Positions 33,506-42,892 of a stretch of DNA of 64,000 nucleotides are shown here, one piece after another. The notes beneath the pieces were generated by a model, which saw only the letters and a program-made list of their open reading frames with translations, made no database searches and was not told where the DNA came from. The DNA comes from JBCFBK01 sp038562555 (lineage in GTDB: Bacteria; Bacteroidota; Bacteroidia; Bacteroidales; Prolixibacteraceae). Where the stretch lies: assembly GCA_038562555.1 (NCBI GenBank), contig JBCFBK010000001.1, positions 186,001 to 250,000 of the forward strand. Direction: 5' to 3'. A program made the translations under genes and the position numbers. Positions within the stretch are counted from its first letter, which is position 1. The number at the start of each line of letters is the position of its first letter.

Positions 33506-34597
33506 ATGAAGACAAATTTTTCAACCGGCATTTTCGCTTCATTAATCATCCTAACAGGACTCGCTGTTGGTTCCTGCGGCAGGAATCCGTCGCCCGAAAA
33601 GCAGGTTCCTGAAACCGTGAATGCGGAGCTGGCGCAGGCTGAGCTTAAAGAATATCCTGTGCGCTACCTTTTTACAGGCAGGCTTGAAGCCGGGAAACAG
33701 GCTAATTTAAGCACCCGTATCATGGGCCAGATTGAACAGATCAATGTTAAACCCGGACAGCACGTCAATAAAGGAGAAGTACTTCTCCGCATCCGGAACC
33801 AGGACATCCTGGCAAAAAAAGCACAGGTTGAAGCCGGCATGACCGAAGCAAAATCGGCCTATGAGAATGCAAAAAAGGACCTGGCGCGCTTCGAAGCCCT
33901 GTATGCGAGCAAAAGCACATCCGACAAGGAAATGGACGATATCAGAACCCGTTATCAGATGGCTGAGGCCAGAATGAAATCAGCGGAACAGATGCAGAAC
34001 GAGGTGAACGAAAACCTGAACTACACATCGGTCAGGGCTCCTTATAACGGGGTGATCACAGGGAAATTTGTTCAGGAGGGCGATATGGCCAATCCCGGCA
34101 TGCCTTTACTGTCGATCGAAAATCCGGAACAGTGGCAGGTCATCGCCCGCATTCCCGAAGAGGACATTTCACGGGTAAAACTCCAGGAACCCGTACGCGT
34201 CAACCTTGACGCACTCGAAGGACTAACCGTTAATGGATATATTGCGGAAATCAATCCGTCAACAGCCAATACCGGACCTCAGTTCGAGGCAAAGATCATA
34301 CTCGGGTCGCTACCCGCCAATTCTGCACGCCTCTACAGCGGTATTTACGCAACGGTGGTCTATGAAAAAGGACATCAGTCGCTCATGCTCATTCCGCAGC
34401 GTGCGTTGGTAAAGCGGGGCCAGCTTAAAGGCCTGTATACCGTCAGCCAGAACGGAACTCTTTTGTTACGCTGGATCAGAACAGGAAAAGCCATCGGCGA
34501 TTCAATAGAAGTGCTGTCGGGACTGACCGACGGTGAAAAGTTTGTCGTTAACAGCCAGGGAAGGCTTTATGACGGCGCGACCGTTCAAAATAACTAA
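33506..34597 (+). CDS. RND efflux periplasmic adaptor (HlyD/AcrA-like lipoprotein)
   Basis: Membrane fusion protein linking the pump to the outer-membrane duct, 363 residues. The lipobox is LAVGSCGRN, so it is probably lipid-anchored. Order: lipoyl half (KQANLSTRIMGQIEQINVKPGQHVNKGEVLLRI), coiled-coil hairpin (about 110-165; AKSAYENAKKDLARFEALYASKSTSDKEMDDIRTRYQMAEARMKSAEQM), second lipoyl half (YTSVRAPYNGVITGKFVQEGDMANPGMPLLSIE), then barrel and membrane-proximal domains. It lies 12 nt after the TolC gene. The short hairpin is usual for RND rather than ABC systems. Confidence 0.93.
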   Translation: MKTNFSTGIFASLIILTGLAVGSCGRNPSPEKQVPETVNAELAQAELKEYPVRYLFTGRLEAGKQANLSTRIMGQIEQINVKPGQHVNKGEVLLRIRNQDILAKKAQVEAGMTEAKSAYENAKKDLARFEALYASKSTSDKEMDDIRTRYQMAEARMKSAEQMQNEVNENLNYTSVRAPYNGVITGKFVQEGDMANPGMPLLSIENPEQWQVIARIPEEDISRVKLQEPVRVNLDALEGLTVNGYIAEINPSTANTGPQFEAKIILGSLPANSARLYSGIYATVVYEKGHQSLMLIPQRALVKRGQLKGLYTVSQNGTLLLRWIRTGKAIGDSIEVLSGLTDGEKFVVNSQGRLYDGATVQNN

Positions 34598-34632
34598 CAT
34601 ACGATGAACCGGACACAACAAATTAAAGACAC

Positions 34633-37600
34633 ATGAAGACAGGATTCGCAGGCGGTATCGCCAATCTATTCATAAACTCAAAACTGACCCCCCTTTTAAT
34701 GGCGACCTTTCTGATCGTCGGGATCTACAGTTCATTTTTAATACCCCGTGAGGAAGAGCCTCAGATTGACGTCCCGATTGCAGATATCTTTTTCAGGTAT
34801 CCCGGAGCCAGTCCGGCCGAAATTGAATCGCGGGTCATGCAGCCGCTCGAAAAAGTAATTTCAAATATTCCCGGAGTGGAATATGTATACTCAACTTCCA
34901 TGCCCGGGCAGGCGATGATGATCGTTCAGTTTTATGTTGGAGAAGACATGGAACGTTCGCTGGTCAAGATGTATAATGAGATCATGAAGCACATGGACCG
35001 AATGCCGGAGGGCGTCAGCTTTCCGCTGATCAAAACCCGCTCGATCGATGACGTACCTGTATTGGGTATAACTTTATGGAGTAATAGCTACGACGATTAC
35101 GACCTGAAACGAATTGCGCAGGAAATGAACAATGAAATCGAGCAGATTACCGACGTTTCTGATACTAAAATTATCGGTGGGCGTTCCCGCCAGGTAAGTG
35201 TGACCTTAAACAACAGCCTAATGGCTGGCTTTCAGATCGATGCGCTTGGTATTGCACAAAAAATACAGGCGGCCAATGGCCAGTTCCAGGCCGGTTCATT
35301 TAACCGGAATGATCAGGAATATCAGGTTGAAGCCGGCGATTTCCTGAAGACTTCCGACGATGTAGCGAATCTGGTAGTCGGGATTTACAACGATCATCCG
35401 GTATACCTGCGACAGGTAGCCCGAATCACTGACGGACCGGAAGAGCCTGTTCGCTATGTGGGTTTTGGTTTGGGCAGGATCAATGAGCAAAGCCAGGAAT
35501 TCCCGGAAACCTATCCGGCTGTGACTATTTCGGTAGCAAAACGCCGCGGGGCCGATGCTATGCGGGTTTCAGAGGAAATCATGCAGAAAGTAGAACTGAT
35601 GAAAAAGGAACTGATCCCTGCCGACGTTCAGGTCAGCGTCACCAGGAACTATGGTGAAACAGCTTCCGACAAAGTGTCGGAACTGATTATGCACCTGCTG
35701 GGAGCGATTATCTCTGTAGCGATCGTTGTGATGCTGGCTATGGGATGGCGTGGCGGACTCGTGGTATTTTTGTCGGTTCCCGTTACTTTCGCTTTAACCA
35801 TGTTCAGTTATTACTTTCTGGATTATACCCTGAACCGGATCACACTTTTTGCGCTCGTCTTTGTCACCGGGATTGTGGTAGACGATTCGATTATCATTGC
35901 TGAAAACATGCACCGGCATTTCAGAATGAAGAAACTGCCCTTTATTCAGGCGGCGCTCCGGTCGATCGATGAGGTAGGAAATCCTACCATTCTGGCCACT
36001 TTCACCGTCATTGCAGCCGTATTGCCCATGGTTTTCGTATCGGGGCTCATGGGTCCCTATATGAGTCCCATGCCCATCGGTGCGTCCATCGCCATGATCT
36101 TCTCGCTGCTGGTAGCGTTAACCATCACCCCCTACCTGGCTTACCGCCTGCTTCGCTTCAGGGAAAAACCTGAAAAAGAAGAGAAGACCTTCGATCTGAA
36201 AGAATCGCTGATTTACAAACTGTATTCCCGTACACTGAATCCCATGCTCAACTCGAAATGGAAAAGCTGGACATTTATCGGCGGAGTTACATTTTTACTG
36301 TTCGCCTCCATGCTGCTGGTGTACTTTAAGCTGGTTGCCGTTAAAATGTTGCCCTTCGATAATAAGAATGAAATTCAGGTGCTGATCGATATGCCTGAAG
36401 GAACAACATTGGAACGCACGGCGGTAGTAGCCAAAGAACTGGCCGCATACATTGCACAACAGGAGCATGTCGTCAACTACCAGACCTATGTCGGAGCAGC
36501 ATCACCCATGAACTTTAACGGACTGGTCCGCCATTACGACCTTCGCCAGGGTTCAAACGTGGCCGACATTCAGGTTAACCTCAGCCGGAAAGATGAACGC
36601 GATGTGCAGAGCCACGCGATTGCAAAAGCTATTCGTCCGCAATTACAAAAGCTGGGTGAAAAATATAAAGCGAATGTAAAAGTGGTTGAAGTGCCTCCCG
36701 GTCCTCCGGTGATGTCGACCCTCGTCGCAGAAATTTATGGCCCCGATCAGCAGGTGCGTATGGATATCGCCCGCCAGGTCAAAGAACTGTTTGCCCAAAC
36801 CACCGATGTCGTTGACATTGACTGGGGAGTCGAAGATGATCAGGTTGAATACCGGTTCAGCGTGTTAAAGGAAAAAGCGGCCTTGCTGGGACTTTCGCCC
36901 CAGCAGGTACTTCAGAACCTGCAGGCAGTATTGGGCGGATACACGGCCGGTCACCTCTATCAGTCGTCTGAACAGGAACAGGTTGGGATCGTGCTCCGAC
37001 TCAGCGAAGATGAACGCTCAGGGATCAACGAGCTCAAAAAAGTGAATTTAATGAGTCCGTCGGGAAAAGCCGTCGCACTGGGCGATGTTGTCGAAATCCG
37101 CAATGACATCCAGGAAAAGAATATCAGCAGGAAAAATCAGAAGCGGGTGGTGTATGTTACGGCCGACGTGGCCGGCGCTCTGGAAAGCCCTGTGTATGCC
37201 ATACTCGCTATGTCCGAAAAGCTAAAGGATTTGCAGGTACCGCAGGGATATCATCTCACGGAAGAATTTACGCAGCAGCCATTCTCGGAAAATGACTACA
37301 GCCTGAAGTGGGATGGCGAATGGCAAATCACCTATGAGGTATTCAGAGACCTGGGAACGGCGTTTGCAGTCGTATTGCTGGTCATTTATCTGCTCATTAT
37401 CGGATGGTTCCAAAACTTTAAGGTTCCTTTCGTGATGATGATCGCCATTCCGTTATCACTGATCGGGATTCTTGCCGGGCACTGGCTGATGGGAGCATTT
37501 TTTACGGCGACCTCAATGATCGGCCTGATTGCTCTTGCCGGCATTATGGTCAGAAATTCGGTGTTGCTGATCGACTTCATTAATCTCCGGCTAAAAGACG

Positions 37601-37926
37601 GAGTTCCTTTGCAGGACGCTGTTATTGAAGCAGGCGCAGTCCGAACCACACCTATCCTGCTGACGGCGGGTACGGTAGTTATCGGCGCTGTCGTTATCCT
37701 GTTTGATCCAATTTTCCAGGGCCTGGCGATTTCACTGATGGGAGGGACGATTGCCTCCACCGTGTTAACCCTGGTCATTGTTCCGCTAATTTTCTACATG
37801 ACCGAAAAGCATAAATATGTTCAAGTAAAAACGCAAAAGCCAAATAACAATGAAATTCGTAATCATTCAGTGCGTGAAAGCGTATCATCCGGAGCTGCAA
37901 CAGATCCTTCAGTCAGTGAGCATTAA
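34633..37926 (+). CDS. RND-family efflux transporter permease
   Basis: Proton-driven inner-membrane pump of 1097 residues, AcrB fold: twelve membrane helices and two large periplasmic loops. Helix 4 carries the paired aspartates of the proton relay (FVTGIVVDDSIIIAENMHRH), as in drug-type (HAE) pumps; heavy-metal (HME) pumps usually have a single Asp here. The second half has LIALAGIMVRNSVLLIDFINLR. Substrates are unknown. The C-terminal tail of about 25 residues (after KHKYVQVKTQ) is overlapped by the next gene in another frame and looks unconserved. Confidence 0.94.
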   Translation: MKTGFAGGIANLFINSKLTPLLMATFLIVGIYSSFLIPREEEPQIDVPIADIFFRYPGASPAEIESRVMQPLEKVISNIPGVEYVYSTSMPGQAMMIVQFYVGEDMERSLVKMYNEIMKHMDRMPEGVSFPLIKTRSIDDVPVLGITLWSNSYDDYDLKRIAQEMNNEIEQITDVSDTKIIGGRSRQVSVTLNNSLMAGFQIDALGIAQKIQAANGQFQAGSFNRNDQEYQVEAGDFLKTSDDVANLVVGIYNDHPVYLRQVARITDGPEEPVRYVGFGLGRINEQSQEFPETYPAVTISVAKRRGADAMRVSEEIMQKVELMKKELIPADVQVSVTRNYGETASDKVSELIMHLLGAIISVAIVVMLAMGWRGGLVVFLSVPVTFALTMFSYYFLDYTLNRITLFALVFVTGIVVDDSIIIAENMHRHFRMKKLPFIQAALRSIDEVGNPTILATFTVIAAVLPMVFVSGLMGPYMSPMPIGASIAMIFSLLVALTITPYLAYRLLRFREKPEKEEKTFDLKESLIYKLYSRTLNPMLNSKWKSWTFIGGVTFLLFASMLLVYFKLVAVKMLPFDNKNEIQVLIDMPEGTTLERTAVVAKELAAYIAQQEHVVNYQTYVGAASPMNFNGLVRHYDLRQGSNVADIQVNLSRKDERDVQSHAIAKAIRPQLQKLGEKYKANVKVVEVPPGPPVMSTLVAEIYGPDQQVRMDIARQVKELFAQTTDVVDIDWGVEDDQVEYRFSVLKEKAALLGLSPQQVLQNLQAVLGGYTAGHLYQSSEQEQVGIVLRLSEDERSGINELKKVNLMSPSGKAVALGDVVEIRNDIQEKNISRKNQKRVVYVTADVAGALESPVYAILAMSEKLKDLQVPQGYHLTEEFTQQPFSENDYSLKWDGEWQITYEVFRDLGTAFAVVLLVIYLLIIGWFQNFKVPFVMMIAIPLSLIGILAGHWLMGAFFTATSMIGLIALAGIMVRNSVLLIDFINLRLKDGVPLQDAVIEAGAVRTTPILLTAGTVVIGAVVILFDPIFQGLAISLMGGTIASTVLTLVIVPLIFYMTEKHKYVQVKTQKPNNNEIRNHSVRESVSSGAATDPSVSEH

Positions 37927-38158
37927 TGCGCACAGCGAGATCGACGTGGAAGGATTCATGAAGAATGCAGACGGAAACAGCGATTATTCCAATTGGTTTG
38001 GATCGCAAAAAAATCCTTACAGCTATATGGTTTCTTTTACATTCCTGGCCGGGGATAAGGCCGATGAACTGTTAAGCCGGATACAGGAATTCAATGCCGG
38101 TATTGAGGGCATGAGCCCCATCAATGCCTATATCATGAGTGTTGAAAAGTTTGTTTAA
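37850..38158 (+). CDS. PII-like small protein linked to the RND pump
   Basis: A 102-residue cytosolic protein. It begins MKFVIIQCVKAYHPELQQILQ and runs through SYMVSFTFLAGDKADELLSRIQEFN to INAYIMSVEKFV, a beta-alpha-beta pattern like PII/CutA1 (ferredoxin-like) folds. From memory, PII-like genes are known beside RND efflux genes in other bacteria. It lacks the PII signatures seen in NifI1 and NifI2 of this window. Its ATG lies inside the 3' end of the pump gene, a 77-nt overlap in another frame. A regulatory or sensor role is inferred from context only. Confidence 0.7.
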   Translation: MKFVIIQCVKAYHPELQQILQSVSINAHSEIDVEGFMKNADGNSDYSNWFGSQKNPYSYMVSFTFLAGDKADELLSRIQEFNAGIEGMSPINAYIMSVEKFV

Positions 38159-38177
38159 TAGCATAACCATCGAGAAA

Positions 38178-38363
38178 ATGACAAAAGAAAATATTGTACG
38201 GGCCGTTGCCGGATCAGTGATCCTGACCAGCGTCGCTTTAACCGTTTTGGTCAGTCCGTATTGGCTGATCCTGACCTCTTTTGTAGGCCTGAATCTACTT
38301 CAGTCGTCCTTCACCAAGTTTTGCCCGCTGGAGTGTGTATTGAAGGACAAGAGCACAGAATAA
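38178..38363 (+). CDS. YgaP-like (DUF2892) transmembrane protein
   Basis: A protein of about 61 residues with two hydrophobic helices (NIVRAVAGSVILTSVALTVLV and WLILTSFVGLNLLQSSF), followed by TKFCPLECVLKD. This is the DUF2892 pattern, in which a CPL motif ends the second helix. The start at 38178 (MTKENIV) fits the family; an ATG at 38139 overlaps the previous gene. It is the last gene of the efflux operon. The cysteines may bind metal or carry sulfur, but the role is unknown. Confidence 0.8.
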   Translation: MTKENIVRAVAGSVILTSVALTVLVSPYWLILTSFVGLNLLQSSFTKFCPLECVLKDKSTE

Positions 38364-38460
38364 AAGCCGACCGCAACAGGGAGACCGGAACAGGGAGAGG
38401 GTGAAAAAAAATAGAAGAACCTATCTCCCGGTCTCCGGTTTCCATTCTCCGGTCGTCCGG
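38364..38460. repeat. Fold-back word repeat between the efflux operon and polA
   Basis: Words of the type GGAGACCGGAACAGGGAGA run left of an A-rich centre, and related words in inverted form (CTCCCGGTCTCCGGTTTCC, CTCCGGTC) run right of it. GAGACCGGAACAGGGAGA at 38381-38398 occurs as its exact reverse complement at 43062-43079, 18 of 18. The region separates two converging genes and could form a hairpin that ends transcription both ways. Confidence 0.65.
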
Positions 38461-41244
38461 CTAATGTGCTTCCAGCCAGTTTGCCGCAGCATTCATTTCG
38501 ACCGTGAGCGGAACGCCGATATCCACGGCATGCTCCATCTGGTATTTGACGATTTGTTTCACCCGGTCCAGTTCATTGCGGGGAACATCGAAGTTGAGTT
38601 CATCATGCACCTGGAGCACCATTTTTGCCTCCAGGTTTTCCGTGCGCAAGGCATGATGAATGTTGATCATGGCCAATTTGATAATGTCGGCTGCCGAGCC
38701 CTGGATCGGGGCATTGATCGCATTGCGTTCAGCCACACCGCGCACCACTGCATTAGCAGAGTTAATATCATTCAGGTAACGCCGACGTCCTTTAATGGTC
38801 TCCACATAGCCTTTGTCACGGGCCAGATGAATACTTTCGTCCATATAGGCCTTCACCCTGCTAAAGTTTTCAAAATAACCATCAATAAAGGCTTTTGCTT
38901 CGCCGCGGGAAATATTCAGGCGCTCTGAAAGCCCAAAGGCTGAAATTCCGTATATAATACCGAAATTCGCTGTTTTGGCCTGCCGTCGCATATCGGGGGT
39001 AACCTGATCAAGCGGTACCTTGAAAATCTTTGCAGCCGTGATGGCATGAATATCCTGATCGTTGCGAAACGCTTCCATCATCTGCTCATCCTTGCTGAGA
39101 GCCGCCATGATCCTCAATTCGATCTGGGAATAATCGGCCGACAGGAACAAATGATCTTCGTCAGATGCGGTGAACGCTTTCCGGATTTCGCGCCCGTTTT
39201 CGTCGCGGATCGGTATATTCTGGAGGTTTGGATTGGTTGAACTAAGCCTTCCGGTGGCTGCAATGGTCTGATTAAATGAGGTATGAACCTTTCCGGTTAA
39301 TGGGTTGACCAGTTGAGGCAAAGCCTCGATGTAGGTGGAAAGCAGTTTTTTAAGTCCCCTGTGTTCCAATATTTTCGCTACAATGGGGTGTTTGTGAATG
39401 AGTTTGGCCAAAACATCTTCGGAGGTTGAGTACTGTTTGGTCTTTGTAACTTTCGCATTGCTGTCGATTCTGAGCTTCTCGAACAGGATCGGCCCCAGTT
39501 GTTTGGGCGATGACAGATTAAACTCTTCTCCCGCAAGCCCGATGATTTCCTTTTCCAGCGCGGCCAGTTGCTTCCGGAGAACGATTGCATAGGCGTCAAG
39601 TTCCTGTGTGTTTAAGCTTACGCCTGCTTTTTCCATATCAGCCAGTACCGGGATCAGCGGCATTTCTATTTCCGAAAAGACAGACCTCACTCCGGTCCGG
39701 TCGAGGTGCGGGTCGATGACCTGCTTAAGCTGGAGGGTCAGATCGGCATCTTCGCAGGCATATTCCTTCAGTTTTTCAATCGGAGCCTGCCACATAGTGA
39801 GCTGGCTTTTGCCTTTCTTTCCTATGAGGCTTTCTGTTTCCACCTTCCGGTATTTCAGGTAGGTTTCGCAGAGGTAATCCAGATTATGGCGAAGTTCCGG
39901 CTGGATGAGGTAATGCGCCACCATGGTATCATAAACAGGTCCCCGTACCTCGACGCCGTATTGCAACAACATCAGCATGTCGTATTTAATATTCTGGCCT
40001 ATTTTGAGGATGTTTTCGTCTTCAAAAATCAGGCGGAATTCCTGTACAATCTTTTCCGCTCCTTCCCGGTCGGCAGGAACGGTCACGCAATAGGCCTCGC
40101 CCTTTTTATATGAAAAGGACATACAGACGAGATCCGCCAGATGGGCGTCGAGTCCGGTCGTTTCAGTATCAAAGCAAAATTCTTTCTGAATACTCAGTTC
40201 GGCCCTCAGGCTTGCCCTCTGCATAGGCGTTTCAACCAAAAAATAGGTATGGGGGGTATTTTCAATATCGGCCAGTGCCGAAACTTCTGCTGCAGGTTTT
40301 TCGGCTTCTACGCCAAACAGGGTTCCCTGCTCGAACTTCAGTTCGGTGAGTTTCTGCTGAGTTCCCAGTTTCTGCGCCAGTGTCCGGAATTCAAGTTCGG
40401 TGAAAATCTCTTTCAGCTTTCCCCAATCGGGTTCCTCCTGAACGAGCGTTTTTTCATCAAAATCGACCGGAACATTCAGAATGATCGTGGCGAGCTCTTT
40501 TGAAATCCTGACCTGTTTTTCATATTCGATCAGATTCTCTTTTTGCTTTCCCTTCAGTTCATCGATGTGTTCGTACAAACCTTCAATTGAATGATATTCG
40601 GCGATCAGCTTCATGGCGTTTTTAGGCCCGATGCCGGGACAACCCGGAATATTATCGGAGGTATCGCCCATCAAAGCCAGAATATCGATGACCTGAAGCG
40701 GATTTTCGATCTCAAACTTCTTTTTCACTTCAGGTATACCCCATATTTCATTATCATCGGTACCCCGCCCGGGTTTATACATGAAAATGTTTTCGGAGAC
40801 CAGTTGCGCGTAATCCTTATCAGGAGTCATCATAAAAACTTTATACCCGGTCTGCTCGGCTTTTTTGGCCAGCGTACCGATCACGTCATCAGCCTCAAAA
40901 CCCGAAAGCTCAAGAATGGGGATGTGGTAGGCCTCGATGATCCTTCTGATCCATGGGATGGCCTTTTGCAGGTCTTCGGGCATGACATCGCGTGTACCCT
41001 TGTATTCCGGATACATCTCATGCCTGAAAGTAGGCGCATTGACGTCAAAAACAACGGCCAGATGGGTCGGTTTCTCTTCCGAAAGCAATGACTCAAGCGT
41101 GTTTGTAAAGCCAAGCATGGCTGACGTGTTCAGCCCCTTCGAGTTATATCGCGGATTTTTTATGAAGGCAAAATAGGAACGGTACATCAACGCGTAGGCG
41201 TCGAGCAGGAAAAGCCTGTTATTCTGATCGTTTTTCTCTGACAT
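38461..41244 (-). CDS. polA: DNA polymerase I
   Basis: Repair and Okazaki-fragment polymerase, 927 residues, full length. An N-terminal 5'-3' exonuclease (about 1-290; LFLLDAYALMYRSYFAF, ELSGFEADDVIGTLAKKAE, GDTSDNIPGCPGIGPKNAMKLI) is followed by a 3'-5' proofreading domain with the acidic motif intact (EFCFDTETTGLDAH, about 350) and a polymerase domain with motif A (SADYSQIELRIMAALS), motif B (RRQAKTANFGIIYGIS) and motif C (LQVHDELNFDV). A TAACTTTA box at 41281-41288 is a possible promoter. It stands alone. Confidence 0.97.
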   Translation of the reverse strand: MSEKNDQNNRLFLLDAYALMYRSYFAFIKNPRYNSKGLNTSAMLGFTNTLESLLSEEKPTHLAVVFDVNAPTFRHEMYPEYKGTRDVMPEDLQKAIPWIRRIIEAYHIPILELSGFEADDVIGTLAKKAEQTGYKVFMMTPDKDYAQLVSENIFMYKPGRGTDDNEIWGIPEVKKKFEIENPLQVIDILALMGDTSDNIPGCPGIGPKNAMKLIAEYHSIEGLYEHIDELKGKQKENLIEYEKQVRISKELATIILNVPVDFDEKTLVQEEPDWGKLKEIFTELEFRTLAQKLGTQQKLTELKFEQGTLFGVEAEKPAAEVSALADIENTPHTYFLVETPMQRASLRAELSIQKEFCFDTETTGLDAHLADLVCMSFSYKKGEAYCVTVPADREGAEKIVQEFRLIFEDENILKIGQNIKYDMLMLLQYGVEVRGPVYDTMVAHYLIQPELRHNLDYLCETYLKYRKVETESLIGKKGKSQLTMWQAPIEKLKEYACEDADLTLQLKQVIDPHLDRTGVRSVFSEIEMPLIPVLADMEKAGVSLNTQELDAYAIVLRKQLAALEKEIIGLAGEEFNLSSPKQLGPILFEKLRIDSNAKVTKTKQYSTSEDVLAKLIHKHPIVAKILEHRGLKKLLSTYIEALPQLVNPLTGKVHTSFNQTIAATGRLSSTNPNLQNIPIRDENGREIRKAFTASDEDHLFLSADYSQIELRIMAALSKDEQMMEAFRNDQDIHAITAAKIFKVPLDQVTPDMRRQAKTANFGIIYGISAFGLSERLNISRGEAKAFIDGYFENFSRVKAYMDESIHLARDKGYVETIKGRRRYLNDINSANAVVRGVAERNAINAPIQGSAADIIKLAMINIHHALRTENLEAKMVLQVHDELNFDVPRNELDRVKQIVKYQMEHAVDIGVPLTVEMNAAANWLEAH

Positions 41245-41305
41245 CTTTCAACATTCTAATTTTTACTTAACTCGCGAGTCTAAAGTTATAAACTTCCGGC
41301 CAATA

Positions 41306-41334
41306 AATAAAAAAGCCGGCTTTCCCGGCCGGCT
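41306..41334 (-). terminator. Intrinsic terminator after the ArsR-type gene
   Basis: AGCCGG (41314-41319) pairs with CCGGCT (41329-41334). On the minus strand a T-rich run follows. It lies 22 nt after the regulator stop codon. Confidence 0.75.
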
Positions 41335-41356
41335 CTGTATGATGGGTAAATACTTC

Positions 41357-41662
41357 CTACTCTTCACAGGTACAACGGTGAAGGCAGTCAATAATCTGAC
41401 TTAAAATATCGTGTTTCATATAGTAGTGCGTGTTTTTCCCGTCACGGCGCGAACACAAAACACCTTTGTCTTTAAGGATTCCGAGATGATGGGATGTTGT
41501 AGACTGTTCAATGCCCAACAATTCGTGTATTTCGGTAACTGTTAAACGCTTTCCGCCTTCCAGATGCTTTAAAATAGCTATCCTCACGGGATGTGCAATT
41601 GCTTTTAACATGTTTGCAGCCATCTCCAACCGGTCTGCATCTAATTCCTGTATTTGTATCAT
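41357..41662 (-). CDS. ArsR-family transcriptional regulator
   Basis: A small winged-helix repressor of about 101 residues. The HTH reads LTVTEIHELLGIEQSTTSHHLGILKDKGVLCSRRDGKNTHYYM, typical of ArsR/SmtB proteins. The cysteine-rich C terminus (DCLHRCTCEE) could bind metal; the alpha-3 CxC motif of ArsR itself is absent (the helix has LLGIEQ). The start at 41662 (MIQIQELD) is chosen because a TATATTTG box at 41687-41694 overlaps the alternative ATG at 41689. Targets are unknown; the gene is alone. Confidence 0.88.
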   Translation of the reverse strand: MIQIQELDADRLEMAANMLKAIAHPVRIAILKHLEGGKRLTVTEIHELLGIEQSTTSHHLGILKDKGVLCSRRDGKNTHYYMKHDILSQIIDCLHRCTCEE

Positions 41663-41686
41663 AGCTGATCTTCTTAATAATAGATG

Positions 41687-41694
41687 CAAATATA
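41687..41694 (-). promoter_or_regulatory. -7 promoter box for the ArsR-type gene
   Basis: The minus strand reads TATATTTG, an exact TAnnTTTG match 25 nt before the preferred start. It overlaps the longer start candidate, which argues against that start. Confidence 0.5.
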
Positions 41695-41874
41695 TAAATA
41701 ATTGATTTAAAAACAGAAAATAAACTTCGGAATGTACTCATTTCATGTCGTGATACGTTACTTTTAACAGTCGCAGAGGCCTGCCATGACGAATGCAGCG
41801 ATACATCCTCACCGGTGCTTGCACGAATCATGGCAATTTCGGATGATTCGCTACCCACGACACGTTTTATTTGT

Positions 41875-41882
41875 TATTTTTG
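41875..41882 (+). promoter_or_regulatory. -7 promoter box for the polyprenyl synthase gene
   Basis: TATTTTTG matches TAnnTTTG, 34 nt before the start at 41916. It lies inside the longer reading frame beginning at 41871, which supports the shorter start. Confidence 0.5.
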
Positions 41883-41915
41883 AACGTGCAACAGACACGA
41901 AATAAAAAAGAGAGC

Positions 41916-42890
41916 ATGCTTCCACTGGATATTATTAAGGCGCCGATCAAACACGAACTGGAAGAGTTTGAAAATTATTTCAGAAGCACTATACAAAGTG
42001 ATATTCCACTTCTTTCTATCATCATCAACTATATTCTTCGAAAAAAGGGCAAACACCTTCGTCCGATGTTCGTTTTTCTTGCCGCAAAGATGAACGGCGA
42101 TTTCAACGAAACAACATACATGGCAGCATCTTCGATTGAGCTCCTGCACACGGCGACGCTCGTACACGATGATGTGGTGGATGAGTCGTATGAGCGAAGA
42201 GGAAGTTTTTCGATCAATGCGCTTTGGAAGAATAAGCTGGCGGTTTTGGTAGGTGACTTCATTTTGGCAAAAGGGCTTTTACTGAACATCGACCATGAAA
42301 ATTATCAGTTTTTGCAACTGATCAGCCGGTCCGTGAAAGACATGAGTGAAGGAGAGATCCTTCAAATGCGAAAAAGCCTGAAACCCAACATCAACTACGA
42401 GTCCTACTTTGAGATCATTCGTAAGAAAACAGCTTCGCTCATTGCCACAAGCATGGCTATCGGAACAGCCTCGGTAACAACCGATAAGCAAATCATAGAA
42501 CGCATGTTTGAAATCGGTATCGATGTGGGGATTGCTTTCCAGATCAAGGATGATATTTTTGATTATCAGGCCAAGGGGATCCTGGGAAAGCCAACAGGAA
42601 ACGATCTTCGGGAACGGAAAATCACCCTGCCGCTGCTTCATGCACTAAGCAACACACCTGAAAAGGAACGCCGCCGCATTCTGCAGGAAGTTCGCCGGAA
42701 AAATAAAAGTTCGGCAAAAATACAGGAACTGGTCGACTTTGTCATTGAACAAGGGGGCTTGATCGCTGCAACCGATCAGATGAACACATACCGGGACCAG
42801 GCCATCTCAAAAATCAAGGAATTTCCGGACACACCGGCCCGCGATGCCCTGATCGAGCTGGTCAATTATGTGACCACGCGGGAGAAATAA
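41916..42890 (+). CDS. Polyprenyl diphosphate synthase
   Basis: Trans-prenyltransferase that extends allylic diphosphates for the quinone side chain, about 324 residues. Both aspartate-rich motifs are present: the first LVHDDVVDESYERRG and the second FQIKDDIFDYQA. RKKGKHLRPMFVFLAA, with the diphosphate-binding Lys and Arg, is also typical. Chain length cannot be told; in Bacteroidota the likely product is octaprenyl or a similar length for menaquinone. The start at 41916 (MLPLDIIKAPIKHELEEFE) is preferred over 41871 because of the promoter box. It is a single gene on the plus strand. Confidence 0.93.
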   Translation: MLPLDIIKAPIKHELEEFENYFRSTIQSDIPLLSIIINYILRKKGKHLRPMFVFLAAKMNGDFNETTYMAASSIELLHTATLVHDDVVDESYERRGSFSINALWKNKLAVLVGDFILAKGLLLNIDHENYQFLQLISRSVKDMSEGEILQMRKSLKPNINYESYFEIIRKKTASLIATSMAIGTASVTTDKQIIERMFEIGIDVGIAFQIKDDIFDYQAKGILGKPTGNDLRERKITLPLLHALSNTPEKERRRILQEVRRKNKSSAKIQELVDFVIEQGGLIAATDQMNTYRDQAISKIKEFPDTPARDALIELVNYVTTREK

Positions 42891-42892
42891 TC

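Noticed and set aside
38401..38928. Plus-strand 175-codon frame at the polA 3' end
   Set aside because: It begins in the intergenic word repeat and runs antisense to the polymerase motif C region of polA.
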